The translations under genes and the position numbers were made by a program. Positions 34,436 through 41,707 of a stretch of DNA of 44,960 bases are shown in pieces (positions within the stretch are counted from its first letter, which is position 1; every line of letters starts with the position of its first letter). Under the pieces are notes generated by a model, which was not told the origin of the DNA, did not search any database, and was given only the letters and a program-made list of their open reading frames with translations. This DNA comes from Actinomycetota bacterium (GTDB lineage Bacteria > Actinomycetota > Actinomycetes > Mycobacteriales > Pseudonocardiaceae). The stretch spans positions 1-44,960 of the forward strand of contig JAJPIR010000174.1 of assembly GCA_021324675.1 (NCBI GenBank). The letters run 5' to 3'.

Positions 34436-35743
34436 ATGACCCACATAGCCCAGGAACCGCAGGCGATCGATCCCGACACCGCGGCCGACGGCAAAGCCGA
34501 CCCGCCGCTGTCCCGCAACCGGGCCTTCCAACTGCTGTGGGGTAGCCAGTTCCTCTCCACTATCGGGACTCGGACGAGCAGGCTGTCCTACCCACTTCTC
34601 GTGCTGGCCGTCCTAGGCTCACCCGCCGACGCGAGCCTGGTCAGCGCGGCGTTGACGCTGCCCATGCCGCTGCTCTACCTCCTGGCCGGTGCCCTGGTCG
34701 ACCGGACCGGGCACAAGCGCGTCCTGCTGCTGTGCGAAGGCGTCCGGGCGCTGGCCTTGGGGAGTGTGGCGGTTGCGATCTTCCTGAGATCGGTGAGTCT
34801 CTGGCAGCTGATCGTCGTCGCCTTCGTTGAGGGCAGCTGCTTCGTCTTCTTCCAGCTCGCCGAGGCCGCGCTGGTGCCCCGGGTAGTGCCCGGCGGCCAA
34901 CTGGCTTCGGCCATTGCGGCGAACCAGGCCCGGACATCCGGCGCGGAGCTGGTCGGTCAGCCGCTGGGCGGCCTGCTGTTCGGCCTGGGCTGGGCGGTGC
35001 CCTTCCTCGCCGACGCAGCGTCCTACCTGGCGTCATTCATCGCGCTGCTCGGGTTGCGCATCCCGGCGCGCGTCATGTCGGGAGCTGAGGTGCGACCGGT
35101 TGGACGGCGCGGCCTGGCACACGATCTTCTCGCCGGGTTGCGATGGTTTGCCCGGCAACGGGAGGCGATCGCCCTGGCCGTGGTCATCGGCCTGGTGAAC
35201 CTGCTGTTCGCCGCACTGCCGCTGGTGATGATCGTGAGAGCCAGGGATAGTGGCAGCAACCCGGAGGCCATCGGGTGGATGTTCGCGATGCTGTCTTGCG
35301 GGGCGATCATCGGGGCGGCCGCGGCACCGTGGCTGAGCCGCCGGGTCAATCGCCGGCTCTACCTCTGCCTGTCGCCGTGGTTCTGGTCGTTGTGCGTCCT
35401 CGCGCTCTCCGCGTCGTCCCGGCCCCTCCTGCTCGGTGGAATAGTGGGCGTGGCCATGCTGGCCGCCCCGACCTTCAACGTGATCACCTCGAGTTACTGG
35501 TACCGCGTCACCCCCGACGAACTCCAGGCTCGTTCCCAGAGCGTTCTACGTCTGATCACTTGGGGCGCGCTGCCGCTCGGCTCGCTCACCGCGGGATGGC
35601 TCACTCGATGGCCGACCAGCCAGGCGATTCTGGTACTTGCGCTTGCGATGGCGATCGTGGCAACAGGAATGTTGGGGGTATCTGTGGTGCTCCGGAAAGC
35701 GACGGCGCTGAGTCCGGCTACAAGTCAAGCGATGTGGTCCTGA
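34436..35743 (+). CDS. MFS transporter, probable exporter of the RiPP product
   Basis: A 435-residue major facilitator protein with about twelve membrane spans. LLWGSQFLSTIGTRTSRLSY is span 1, and ALVDRTGHKRVLLLCEGVRA is the A-motif loop after span 2. Pro/Gly-rich repeats in the second half include AAAPWLSRRVNRRLYLCLSP. The sequence resembles the enterobactin-exporter/tetronasin-like group often found in biosynthetic clusters. It is the last gene of the RiPP operon, seven bases after the hydrolase gene, and is followed by a large inverted repeat. It probably exports the mature peptide and gives self-resistance. Confidence 0.9.
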   Translation: MTHIAQEPQAIDPDTAADGKADPPLSRNRAFQLLWGSQFLSTIGTRTSRLSYPLLVLAVLGSPADASLVSAALTLPMPLLYLLAGALVDRTGHKRVLLLCEGVRALALGSVAVAIFLRSVSLWQLIVVAFVEGSCFVFFQLAEAALVPRVVPGGQLASAIAANQARTSGAELVGQPLGGLLFGLGWAVPFLADAASYLASFIALLGLRIPARVMSGAEVRPVGRRGLAHDLLAGLRWFARQREAIALAVVIGLVNLLFAALPLVMIVRARDSGSNPEAIGWMFAMLSCGAIIGAAAAPWLSRRVNRRLYLCLSPWFWSLCVLALSASSRPLLLGGIVGVAMLAAPTFNVITSSYWYRVTPDELQARSQSVLRLITWGALPLGSLTAGWLTRWPTSQAILVLALAMAIVATGMLGVSVVLRKATALSPATSQAMWS

Positions 35744-35744
35744 T

Positions 35745-35839
35745 GGGCGCCCCAACCTTGCGCAGTCTGGATGCAGACTGCGGTCGATTCCCCCCTTTTG
35801 AGAGCAGTCTGCATCCAGACTGCGGTTGCGCTGGCGCCC
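35745..35839. terminator. Nested inverted repeats, probable bidirectional terminator
   Basis: Arms of 21 bases at 35761-35781 and 35804-35824 are perfectly complementary. Each arm is itself a hairpin (GCAGTCTG-4-CAGACTGC). An outer GGGCGCC (35745-35751) pairs with GGCGCCC (35833-35839). The structure sits between the MFS stop at 35743 and the stop of the convergent mau-like operon at 35860, with CCCCCCTTTT in the central spacer. It is well placed to end both transcripts. Confidence 0.8.
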
Positions 35840-35859
35840 GCGTGGAGAGACCGGATGCG

Positions 35860-36297
35860 TCAGCGCATGATGATCACAACGGTGAGCAGGATCGCGGTGA
35901 GCGTCAGGGTCAGCCGCACGGCGCGCTCGTGACGGCGCCACTGGCTGTCCCACCAGGTGCCGTCGCCGCTGTGGTGGCGGCCTAGGGCCATCGCCGCACG
36001 CCCCACCCCGAACCCGAGGCCGCAGGCTAGCGCGGCCGGCCAGCTGCTCACCAGGAGCACTGCGCCCAGCGGCAGGTAAGGCAGGTTGCTGGGCATGTGG
36101 GTGCGGATCCCGGTGCCCATCTCGAAGCCGAACCGCAGCGCACCCGCATCGCCGCCAGCCGCGATGACCGTCGAGGGCACCTGGGCTCGCCGGTGCGGCA
36201 GCACCACGCGGTGCAGCCCGCACTCGCCGGCGAGGATGAACAGCGCCACCGCGGCGACCACCCCTACCCGCAGGGCCACCGGAAGTACCGGGCGCAC
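35860..36297 (-). CDS. Membrane protein of the mau-like operon, C-terminal part
   Basis: A 145-residue frame from GTG 36297 with three or four hydrophobic stretches (VALRVGVVAAVALFILAGEC, LPLGAVLLVSSWPAALACGL, LTLTAILLTVVIIM). The same frame is open upstream to a TGA at 36424-36426 and encodes another good membrane span just before the GTG (YFTVGLVAGGIAISAIAVTL), with no usual start codon. The real protein therefore probably begins further upstream, or the gene is interrupted (see the 36424-36594 entry). The function is unknown. It is the last gene of the operon. Confidence 0.55.
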   Translation of the reverse strand: MRPVLPVALRVGVVAAVALFILAGECGLHRVVLPHRRAQVPSTVIAAGGDAGALRFGFEMGTGIRTHMPSNLPYLPLGAVLLVSSWPAALACGLGFGVGRAAMALGRHHSGDGTWWDSQWRRHERAVRLTLTLTAILLTVVIIMR

Positions 36298-36423
36298 CAG
36301 GCTGCCGAGCGTGACCGCGATCGCACTGATGGCGATTCCACCGGCGACGAGCCCGACGGTGAAGTAGGTGCGCGACGAATCCCGCCAGACTGGCGAGCTC
36401 AGCAGGGAGGCCGAGTTAGCGCT

Positions 36424-36594
36424 TCACGTTGAACCGGACAGCGCGTAGCCGGCGGCCAACCCGAGCAGCAGCCAGGCCAGCAGCCAACCCGACGACCCGG
36501 CGTGCGGCATCATCACCACGGCACCGGCCAGCACGCCCAGCGCTGTGGTGACCTGGCCGGGACCCGAGACGGCGTGCCGCAGGCGGTCGCTCAT
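36424..36594 (-). CDS. Small membrane ORF, possibly the N-terminal part of the downstream membrane gene
   Basis: A 56-residue frame from ATG 36594: MSDRLRHAVSGPGQVTTALG, then two apolar stretches (VLAGAVVMM and WLLAWLLLGLAAGYALSG), ending at TGA 36424-36426. It begins eight bases after the light-chain-like gene. The following 36297-35860 frame continues in the same register after this TGA, so one 244-residue membrane protein may be split by a nonsense codon. Alternatively it is a genuine small membrane protein and the next gene uses a non-standard start. Confidence 0.5.
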   Translation of the reverse strand: MSDRLRHAVSGPGQVTTALGVLAGAVVMMPHAGSSGWLLAWLLLGLAAGYALSGST

Positions 36595-36602
36595 CGAAAC
36601 GA

Positions 36603-37115
36603 TCAGGCCGAAGATGTCGCTCGATCAGACAACGTCGCGCTGCAGACCAGCTGCTCCATATTGGGTGCCCCGTGGTAATGGACCTCGCCGTCCGCGCAGC
36701 GGTACATCACATTGTCGGACTTCCATAGCCAGCCGTTGCGTGGTTCGGTGCCGGCCCGGCAGATGGTACGCGGCTGGTAACAGTCAAGCCCTTCATTCCA
36801 GTTGCCGTAGCAGCCCTCTTTGAACCATTTGTCTGGCCCGCAGTACGACGGGGAGTAGGGCGCGCCGATGCACGTCGGTCCATTGGGTCCGTAGTGGTAA
36901 CGACCGCAGTCGGGATACTCGCTGCCCTGCTCGGCCCGCGCGGGCCGAGCCAGCGGGATCCAACCCAGCATGGTCAGACCCAGAGTCATGGCGGCGGTGC
37001 CGACCACAGCGAGAAACCCGCGCCGGCGCAGTTGTGGGGCATCCTGGAACTGCACTGCACGAGGCTGCGGGTGAGCACTGGACTGGTCGAGTCGAGGAAT
37101 GTCCGGTGGGATCAT
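36603..37115 (-). CDS. Tat-exported Cys-rich protein resembling methylamine dehydrogenase light chain
   Basis: A 170-residue protein. The twin-arginine signal LRRRGFLAVVGTAAMTLGLT (30-49) ends near ARPARA. The mature part has eight Cys (70, 82, 92, 102, 112, 119, 140, 158), with KWFKEGCYGNWNEGLDCY and NVMYRCADGEVHYHGAPNME. Size, signal, Cys content and MauE/MauD-like neighbours suggest the MADH light-chain family, which carries the tryptophan tryptophylquinone cofactor. By rough alignment from memory the first cofactor Trp may be kept (Trp97) but the second seems replaced near HYHGA. No heavy chain or MauG gene is present in the window, so methylamine oxidation is not claimed. Confidence 0.6.
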   Translation of the reverse strand: MIPPDIPRLDQSSAHPQPRAVQFQDAPQLRRRGFLAVVGTAAMTLGLTMLGWIPLARPARAEQGSEYPDCGRYHYGPNGPTCIGAPYSPSYCGPDKWFKEGCYGNWNEGLDCYQPRTICRAGTEPRNGWLWKSDNVMYRCADGEVHYHGAPNMEQLVCSATLSDRATSSA

Positions 37116-37633
37116 CGCGCTCCTTGCTGGACCATCGCCGTGTTCAGCAGTCCTGCTACTTGCTCGGACAGCTGCTGGGCCGCCACCACCGGCTGCGCAG
37201 CCAGCACCGTCCCGTCACTGTCGACGTGCAGCAAGGCCGGTGCCCATGGCAAGTCGAGCTCCGCGACCAGCGCGGCGTCGACCCGGGATCGGATGTTGGG
37301 CGCATCAGCCCAATGCGGCCGCAGCCTGCTCGGGGACAGCACCTCGAAGCGCACGCCTGGGTACTCGGCGGGCAGGCGAGTGAACGGCTCCTGTACGTCG
37401 TCGCACAGCCCGCAGCCGGGGTCGAGCACCAGCAGCACCGCTGGCCCGGCGCCGGCCAGCTGCGGCATCTGCCGACCCACGGTGGCCCGCCAGGGCTGCA
37501 TCCCCTGGTCGGCCCGGAGCGCGATCACCTCGGCCTGTAGTTCCCGCAGCTGGCGCAGCATGCCGGCCATCGCCAGGGTCAGCACTGCCAGGCAGCCCCA
37601 GGCCAGTGTCAGCATGGCGGACTGCACGGTCAT
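37112..37633 (-). CDS. Membrane-anchored thioredoxin-like protein (MauD-like)
   Basis: A 173-residue protein. The N-terminal membrane anchor is SAMLTLAWGCLAVLTLAMAG, followed by a short coiled stretch (LRQLRELQAEVIALRADQ) and a thioredoxin-fold domain with the redox motif CGLC (Cys74, Cys77) in LLVLDPGCGLCDD. The cis-Pro region appears in LPWAPALLHVDSDGTV. MauD proteins help form disulfides in the methylamine dehydrogenase light chain; the target here would be the Cys-rich protein encoded next. It overlaps genes on both sides by four bases. Confidence 0.8.
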   Translation of the reverse strand: MTVQSAMLTLAWGCLAVLTLAMAGMLRQLRELQAEVIALRADQGMQPWRATVGRQMPQLAGAGPAVLLVLDPGCGLCDDVQEPFTRLPAEYPGVRFEVLSPSRLRPHWADAPNIRSRVDAALVAELDLPWAPALLHVDSDGTVLAAQPVVAAQQLSEQVAGLLNTAMVQQGAR

Positions 37634-38121
37634 GCGACTCGCCCGTCAATGGCTGCTGGCAGCGTGTACAGCAAGAACGCCAGCACCAACGCGCAGGCCA
37701 CCAGCAGCACCGCGGTGCCACCACCGGGTAGCGCGGCCGCTGGATACAGCGCGGTCGCGACCAGCGTGGCGATGGACAGCACCACGGCCCGGGCGATCCC
37801 ACCGGGGCCGACCTGAGTGCCCATCCGGTTGCAGCCGCAATCGGACTGATCCCCCTGGTGGTGGCGCCACCACAGGTGCGCAGCGAAGGCGAGGTAGATC
37901 ACGGTCTGCGCAGCCAGCGCCCAGCGCAGCTCGGCGACGCCAAAGATCACCGCGGCGGCGGATGGCGCGCCGATGAGCAGCTCCGCAACCGCGATGGCCC
38001 GGGCCGTTGTCAGGCCGGTGCCTGCCGCGCGAGCCAGGTACTTCGGTGTCCGCAAATGCTCCAGCCCGGCTTCCACCAGAAGGAATGCCGCTGCGAGCAC
38101 GGGCACTGCAAGCAGCATCAT
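37630..38121 (-). CDS. MauE-like integral membrane redox protein
   Basis: A 163-residue protein with four predicted spans: LLAVPVLAAAFLLVEAGLEH, AIAVAELLIGAPSAAAVIFG, WALAAQTVIYLAFAAHLWW and VLLVACALVLAFLLYTL. After span 3, QSDCGCNRMG (Cys95, Cys97) is the characteristic cysteine motif of MauE/DoxX-like redox proteins. It is thought to pass reducing or oxidising equivalents across the membrane to the MauD-like protein for disulfide formation. The start is ATG 38121, overlapping the upstream gene stop (38118-38120). Confidence 0.85.
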   Translation of the reverse strand: MMLLAVPVLAAAFLLVEAGLEHLRTPKYLARAAGTGLTTARAIAVAELLIGAPSAAAVIFGVAELRWALAAQTVIYLAFAAHLWWRHHQGDQSDCGCNRMGTQVGPGGIARAVVLSIATLVATALYPAAALPGGGTAVLLVACALVLAFLLYTLPAAIDGRVA

Positions 38122-38867
38122 GGAGACTCCCAGGTGACGTTCAACTCGTGAAGAAACGCTAATACCTGGTTTACATCCGAGGTGTCGGCTGGTCCGGGGA
38201 CAAGCCGGGTCACCGCCGTGGGAGTGGCCAAGATCAGGGCGTCGGGCCGAGCCCGGCCCTGTCCACCGGAACCCAGCGGCTGGCGCCACAGCTCCCCATG
38301 CTGGGTTGGAAGGCCCCGGAAATTGGGCACCGCGACCCGGGTAGTGCCGGGGCGTTCGACCGTCAGATAGCCAATCCCGGGTATCTCCTTGGCCACCCGT
38401 ACCGGTTCGGCCTGGACTTGCCCGGCGCTGCGAGGCGCGACGATCATGCCCAGCGGGGTGTCGGTCAGCCGGAACGCGTCGAAGACTGCCGTGATGCCGG
38501 CGGGAGCGCCCGAGGCCCGTGTGTGCAGCTCGAACCATTGCCCCCGCCAGGCTGCCCGGTAGTCGGGAGGCTCCGGGCGGGCGGGGTTGTCCCGGATGCC
38601 GGTGATCAGCTCACCGCCACGGTAGGGCTGGCGCAGTATCCGATCGGGGATGGTGGTGTAGGTGCTGTGCCAGTCGAAGGCGCCGGCTTCGGCGACGGCA
38701 AAGCTGCGCCGGGTACCGCGCACCAGCGCGGTGAAGTTGCATGACCAGGGTCTGGATACATCCACGGCGGCCCCGTGCAGCACCACCCGGGAACCATCCG
38801 GAGTCACGAAAGTGGTCCCACCCCGCCACGGCCAGTCATACCGCCCGCGTGGTGGGGACGTGATCAC
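38118..38867 (-). CDS. Conserved-looking protein of unknown function, first gene of the mau-like operon
   Basis: About 249 residues from GTG 38867, which follows GGAGG at six bases; a GTG at 38936 would extend it to 272. There is no signal peptide or membrane span. Segments include YDWPWRGGTTFVTPDGSRVV, DWHSTYTTIPDRILRQPYRG and PGIGYLTVERPGTTRVAVPN, suggesting a mostly beta protein. It is not the methylamine dehydrogenase heavy chain, which is a larger beta-propeller. No family is recognised. It overlaps the MauE-like gene by four bases, so it is probably functionally tied to that redox module. Confidence 0.7.
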   Translation of the reverse strand: MITSPPRGRYDWPWRGGTTFVTPDGSRVVLHGAAVDVSRPWSCNFTALVRGTRRSFAVAEAGAFDWHSTYTTIPDRILRQPYRGGELITGIRDNPARPEPPDYRAAWRGQWFELHTRASGAPAGITAVFDAFRLTDTPLGMIVAPRSAGQVQAEPVRVAKEIPGIGYLTVERPGTTRVAVPNFRGLPTQHGELWRQPLGSGGQGRARPDALILATPTAVTRLVPGPADTSDVNQVLAFLHELNVTWESP

Positions 38868-38980
38868 AGGGCGCCTCCAGGCTGGATAGTGGGGGCGATA
38901 GTCGCACACCACCCGTCGCTGTGCGCGACCAATCACGGACGGCGTGTCGACCGCCGTTTGTCCCGACGTTTCGATGCGGC

Positions 38981-39901
38981 TCAGGTGGAGACCAGTTCGG
39001 TCGGCACGGTGATGACGTCTACCATCGCGCCGTTGCGTAGCACGGTGATCGGTAACCTCTTGCCAATGGCCTCGGAGAACAGCTGACGCTGGATGCCCTG
39101 GGCATCGGTGACCGCTTGGCGGCCCGCGCTGAGTACGAGGTCACCGGCGCGCAGGCCGGCCCGGTCGGCGGGGCTACCCGGGATGACTTCCACCAGGCGC
39201 AGGCCGGTGGTTTGGCCGGTGCGCTGCGCCACCGGCGCCGGCAGCGGGGCCGGTACTCCGACCAGGCCGAGGTAACCGCGGCGCACCCGGCCATCGGCGA
39301 GCAGCGCACCGATGATCCTGCGGGTAGTCGCGTTGACCGGCACCGCCATGCCGAGCCCGAAACCGGCGACGGCGGTGTTGATGCCCACGACCTTGGCCTT
39401 TGCGTCGGCCAGCGCGCCGCCGGAGTTGCCCGGGTTGAGCGCGGCATCGGTCTGGATCACGTCCTCGATGACCCGCATGGCCCGGCCCGACCGTACTGGC
39501 AGCGAGCGGCCCAGCCCGCTGACGACTCCTGCGGTCACCGATCCAGCCAGTCCTAACGGGTTGCCGACGGCAACCACCAGCTGCCCGACGACCAGCTCGT
39601 CGGCGTTGCCCAGCGCGGCTGCGGACGGTGTTGCGCCACGAGCCCGGAGGACCGCGAGATCCGATAGCGGGTCGGTGCCCACCACGTCGAAGCGGCTTTC
39701 CGTGCCGTCGGTGAACGCGGCGACGCCGTCGCGTGCGTTTCCCACGACGTGCGCGTTGGTCAGCAGCAGCCCGTCATCGGTGAAGACGACCGCAGAGCCG
39801 GCGCCCGGGCCGATCCGCAGGCTGGCGACATGCGGGGTGACAGCTGCGGCCACAGAACTGACCGTGCGGGAGTAGGCGTCCAGGGAATCCACCGCGAGCA
39901 C
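38981..39901 (-). CDS. HtrA/DegP-like serine protease with PDZ domain
   Basis: A 306-residue trypsin-like protease. The catalytic triad is His51 (LLTNAHVV), Asp81 (LSDLAVL) and Ser160 (NPGNSGGAL). A C-terminal PDZ domain covers about residues 205-300 (RRGYLGLVG, then IPGSPADRAGLRAGDLVLSA). No signal peptide or membrane span is visible from GTG 39901, so it may act in the cytoplasm or the annotated start may miss an N-terminus. Most actinobacterial HtrA proteins are membrane anchored. A dyad at 39919-39939 lies just upstream. It is oriented with the mau-like operon, 113 bases before its first gene. Confidence 0.9.
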   Translation of the reverse strand: MLAVDSLDAYSRTVSSVAAAVTPHVASLRIGPGAGSAVVFTDDGLLLTNAHVVGNARDGVAAFTDGTESRFDVVGTDPLSDLAVLRARGATPSAAALGNADELVVGQLVVAVGNPLGLAGSVTAGVVSGLGRSLPVRSGRAMRVIEDVIQTDAALNPGNSGGALADAKAKVVGINTAVAGFGLGMAVPVNATTRRIIGALLADGRVRRGYLGLVGVPAPLPAPVAQRTGQTTGLRLVEVIPGSPADRAGLRAGDLVLSAGRQAVTDAQGIQRQLFSEAIGKRLPITVLRNGAMVDVITVPTELVST

Positions 39902-39918
39902 CGACTTTCAGCATTACA

Positions 39919-39939
39919 ACGTTGCTGTGATAGCAACGT
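39919..39939. promoter_or_regulatory. Dyad 18 bases upstream of the htrA-like start
   Basis: ACGTTGCT (39919-39926) and AGCAACGT (39932-39939) are perfect arms around a five-base spacer. The position just before the start codon suggests an operator or leader hairpin. Confidence 0.5.
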
Positions 39940-39975
39940 CGTCGCATTCCGTGGTGTTCCGCTTGGCCCCGGTGC

Positions 39976-40040
39976 GCCGTGAACTCGACGAAACCGGCGT
40001 GGGAGCGGGCCGCAAAGGTCGGTAGCGTCGAGTTCACGGC
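39976..40040. terminator. 15-bp inverted repeat downstream of def
   Basis: GCCGTGAACTCGACG (39976-39990) is the exact complement of 40026-40040, with a 35-base loop. It begins 21 bases after the def stop and could end the def transcript; the long loop and lack of a T-tract also allow a dispersed palindromic repeat. Confidence 0.5.
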
Positions 40041-40060
40041 ACGCTGGTGGTGCCGTCGGC

Positions 40061-40627
40061 TCAGGTCTTGGGGGGATCCGTGGCGGGATCCCAGGACAGC
40101 CCCGGCACGCCCCAGCCCTGCGCTTTGAGCATCTTTTTCGCAGCCCGCGCGTGCCGGCCGACCAGCCGGTTGAGATAGAGGATGCCGTCGAGGTGGTCGG
40201 TCTCGTGCTGCAGGCAGCGCGCCAGCAAGCCAGTGCCCTCGACGGTGACCGGAGCCCCGTCGGCGTCGGCGCCCGTGACTTTCGCCCAACTGGCCCGTCC
40301 GGTGGGGAATCCCTCACCGGGCACGGATAGGCAGCCCTCCCAATCATCGTCGGGATCGGGCATGGTTTCGGGACGCTCACTGGTTTCCAGTAGCGGGTTG
40401 GCCACCACGCCCCGATATCTGACGTCGTGCGCATCGGTGCAGTCGTAGACGAACACGCGCAGGTCCACACCGATCTGGTTGGCCGCCAGCCCAACTCCCC
40501 GGGCCGCCTCCATCGTGTCGAACATGTCCTGGACCAGGGCGTGCAGCTCCTCGTCAAAGTCCGTGACCAGCCTGGTCGGGGTGTACAGCACCGGATCGCC
40601 GACAATGCGAATTGGACGAACAGCCAT
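40061..40627 (-). CDS. def: Peptide deformylase
   Basis: A 188-residue metalloenzyme that removes the formyl group from nascent proteins. All three motifs are present: [10 protein letters not shown] (44-53), EGCLSVPG (97-104, with metal ligand Cys99) and QHETDHLDG (140-148, with ligands His141 and His145 and catalytic Glu142). The start is ATG 40627 ([14 protein letters not shown]), the normal family beginning; a longer frame to 40750 is rejected. It diverges from the DUF3263 gene, as in mycobacteria. Confidence 0.96.
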   Translation of the reverse strand: MAVRPIRIVGDPVLYTPTRLVTDFDEELHALVQDMFDTMEAARGVGLAANQIGVDLRVFVYDCTDAHDVRYRGVVANPLLETSERPETMPDPDDDWEGCLSVPGEGFPTGRASWAKVTGADADGAPVTVEGTGLLARCLQHETDHLDGILYLNRLVGRHARAAKKMLKAQGWGVPGLSWDPATDPPKT

Positions 40628-40774
40628 GATGGCCAACAGTAATCTCAGCCGGCGCCCCGGCGAGCGGTGGGGAGTCAGGGGCGTCGTCGCTGTATTCGCG
40701 CTCTCGCGTGGTTGAATGCACCACGGAATCACACCGCTGTAATTCATCATTGCTGGCGCGGGACGAGGGACGCG

Positions 40775-41071
40775 ATGGACGCTGCAGGAACGCTACACCC
40801 GAGTGACGGCCAGCCCGGGGGTTTGACCGACCGGGAACAGGAGATGTTGGCCTTCGAGCGGCAGTGGTGGCGCTACGCCGGGGCCAAGGAGCAGGCCATC
40901 CGGGAACAGTTCGGCATCTCCGCGACGCGCTACTACCAGGCGCTTAACAACATGATCGACCGCCCCGAGGCGCTTGCTGCGGATCCGATGCTGGTCAAGC
41001 GGTTGCGACGGCTGCGCTCGGGCCGGCAGCGCGCCCGAGCCGCCCGCCGGCTTGGTGTCGACTCGACGTAG
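40775..41071 (+). CDS. DUF3263 family protein
   Basis: A 98-residue basic protein. [20 protein letters not shown], then [20 protein letters not shown], is the conserved DUF3263 pattern; it resembles a small helix-turn-helix, so DNA binding is possible, but the function is unknown. The start is ATG 40775. Three bases separate its stop from the LytR_C gene, and the pair is found beside def in mycobacteria (Rv0430/Rv0431 arrangement, from memory). Confidence 0.9.
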   Translation: MDAAGTLHPSDGQPGGLTDREQEMLAFERQWWRYAGAKEQAIREQFGISATRYYQALNNMIDRPEALAADPMLVKRLRRLRSGRQRARAARRLGVDST

Positions 41072-41074
41072 GCC

Positions 41075-41686
41075 ATGAGCACCCCGAAGAACGGCGGGCC
41101 CGATCGCCGGCTGCGCACCGCCGGGATAGCCCTGATCGCGCTCTCGGTCATGGCTGCCACGATTGGTGTGGTGCTGGTGTTCGCCCATGGCCGGCATCCC
41201 ACTGTGCCGTCCCCGGCCACCCCGACGATCGCGGCACCGCCACCACCCCCCACCTTGATCCCTTTCCCGCCGCCGGTACCTACCAGTTCTGTCGCCATCC
41301 CGACCCCGCAGCCGGCGCCCGTAGCACCTGGGCCGCCTGCGACCGGCGAGGTGGTCCCGGCTGGTGGTCCAGCTGGCGGGGCGGCCTTGAGTCGCGGCGA
41401 GGTCCGGGTCTACAACAACAGCACCATTCGCGGTCTGGCTGCGCGGGTGGCACGTGATCTCACCGCCGCTGGTTGGACGGTGGTCGAGGTCGGCAATTAC
41501 CCGTGGGGAATCGTCCCGACGACTACCGTGTACTACCAGGAGGACTTTTCAAAGGACAGCGATCAGCGGGCCGACGCGGAGGCAATCGCCTCCGCGTTCG
41601 GGATGCGCGCCGAACCGCGTTCCCCGGGTATCACTCACGTCGGCCCTGGAGTGATCGTCATCGTGACGAATGATTACCGCCACTGA
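41075..41686 (+). CDS. LytR C-terminal domain membrane-anchored protein
   Basis: A 203-residue protein. A short cytosolic N-terminus is followed by a membrane span (TAGIALIALSVMAATIGVVL), a Pro-rich extracytoplasmic linker (about residues 45-105) and a LytR_C domain (EVRVYNNSTIRGLAARVARD, then VTNDYRH at the end). Proteins of this type sit in the cell envelope and are linked to wall polymer assembly without the LytR-CpsA-Psr catalytic domain. It corresponds in position to the mycobacterial Rv0431 type. The start is ATG 41075. Confidence 0.88.
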   Translation: MSTPKNGGPDRRLRTAGIALIALSVMAATIGVVLVFAHGRHPTVPSPATPTIAAPPPPPTLIPFPPPVPTSSVAIPTPQPAPVAPGPPATGEVVPAGGPAGGAALSRGEVRVYNNSTIRGLAARVARDLTAAGWTVVEVGNYPWGIVPTTTVYYQEDFSKDSDQRADAEAIASAFGMRAEPRSPGITHVGPGVIVIVTNDYRH

Positions 41687-41707
41687 CAACGAGACAGCGA
41701 TGACAGG

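Noticed and set aside
36603-37115. Functional methylamine dehydrogenase
   Set aside because: No heavy chain, no MauG and doubtful cofactor residues; only a family resemblance is claimed.
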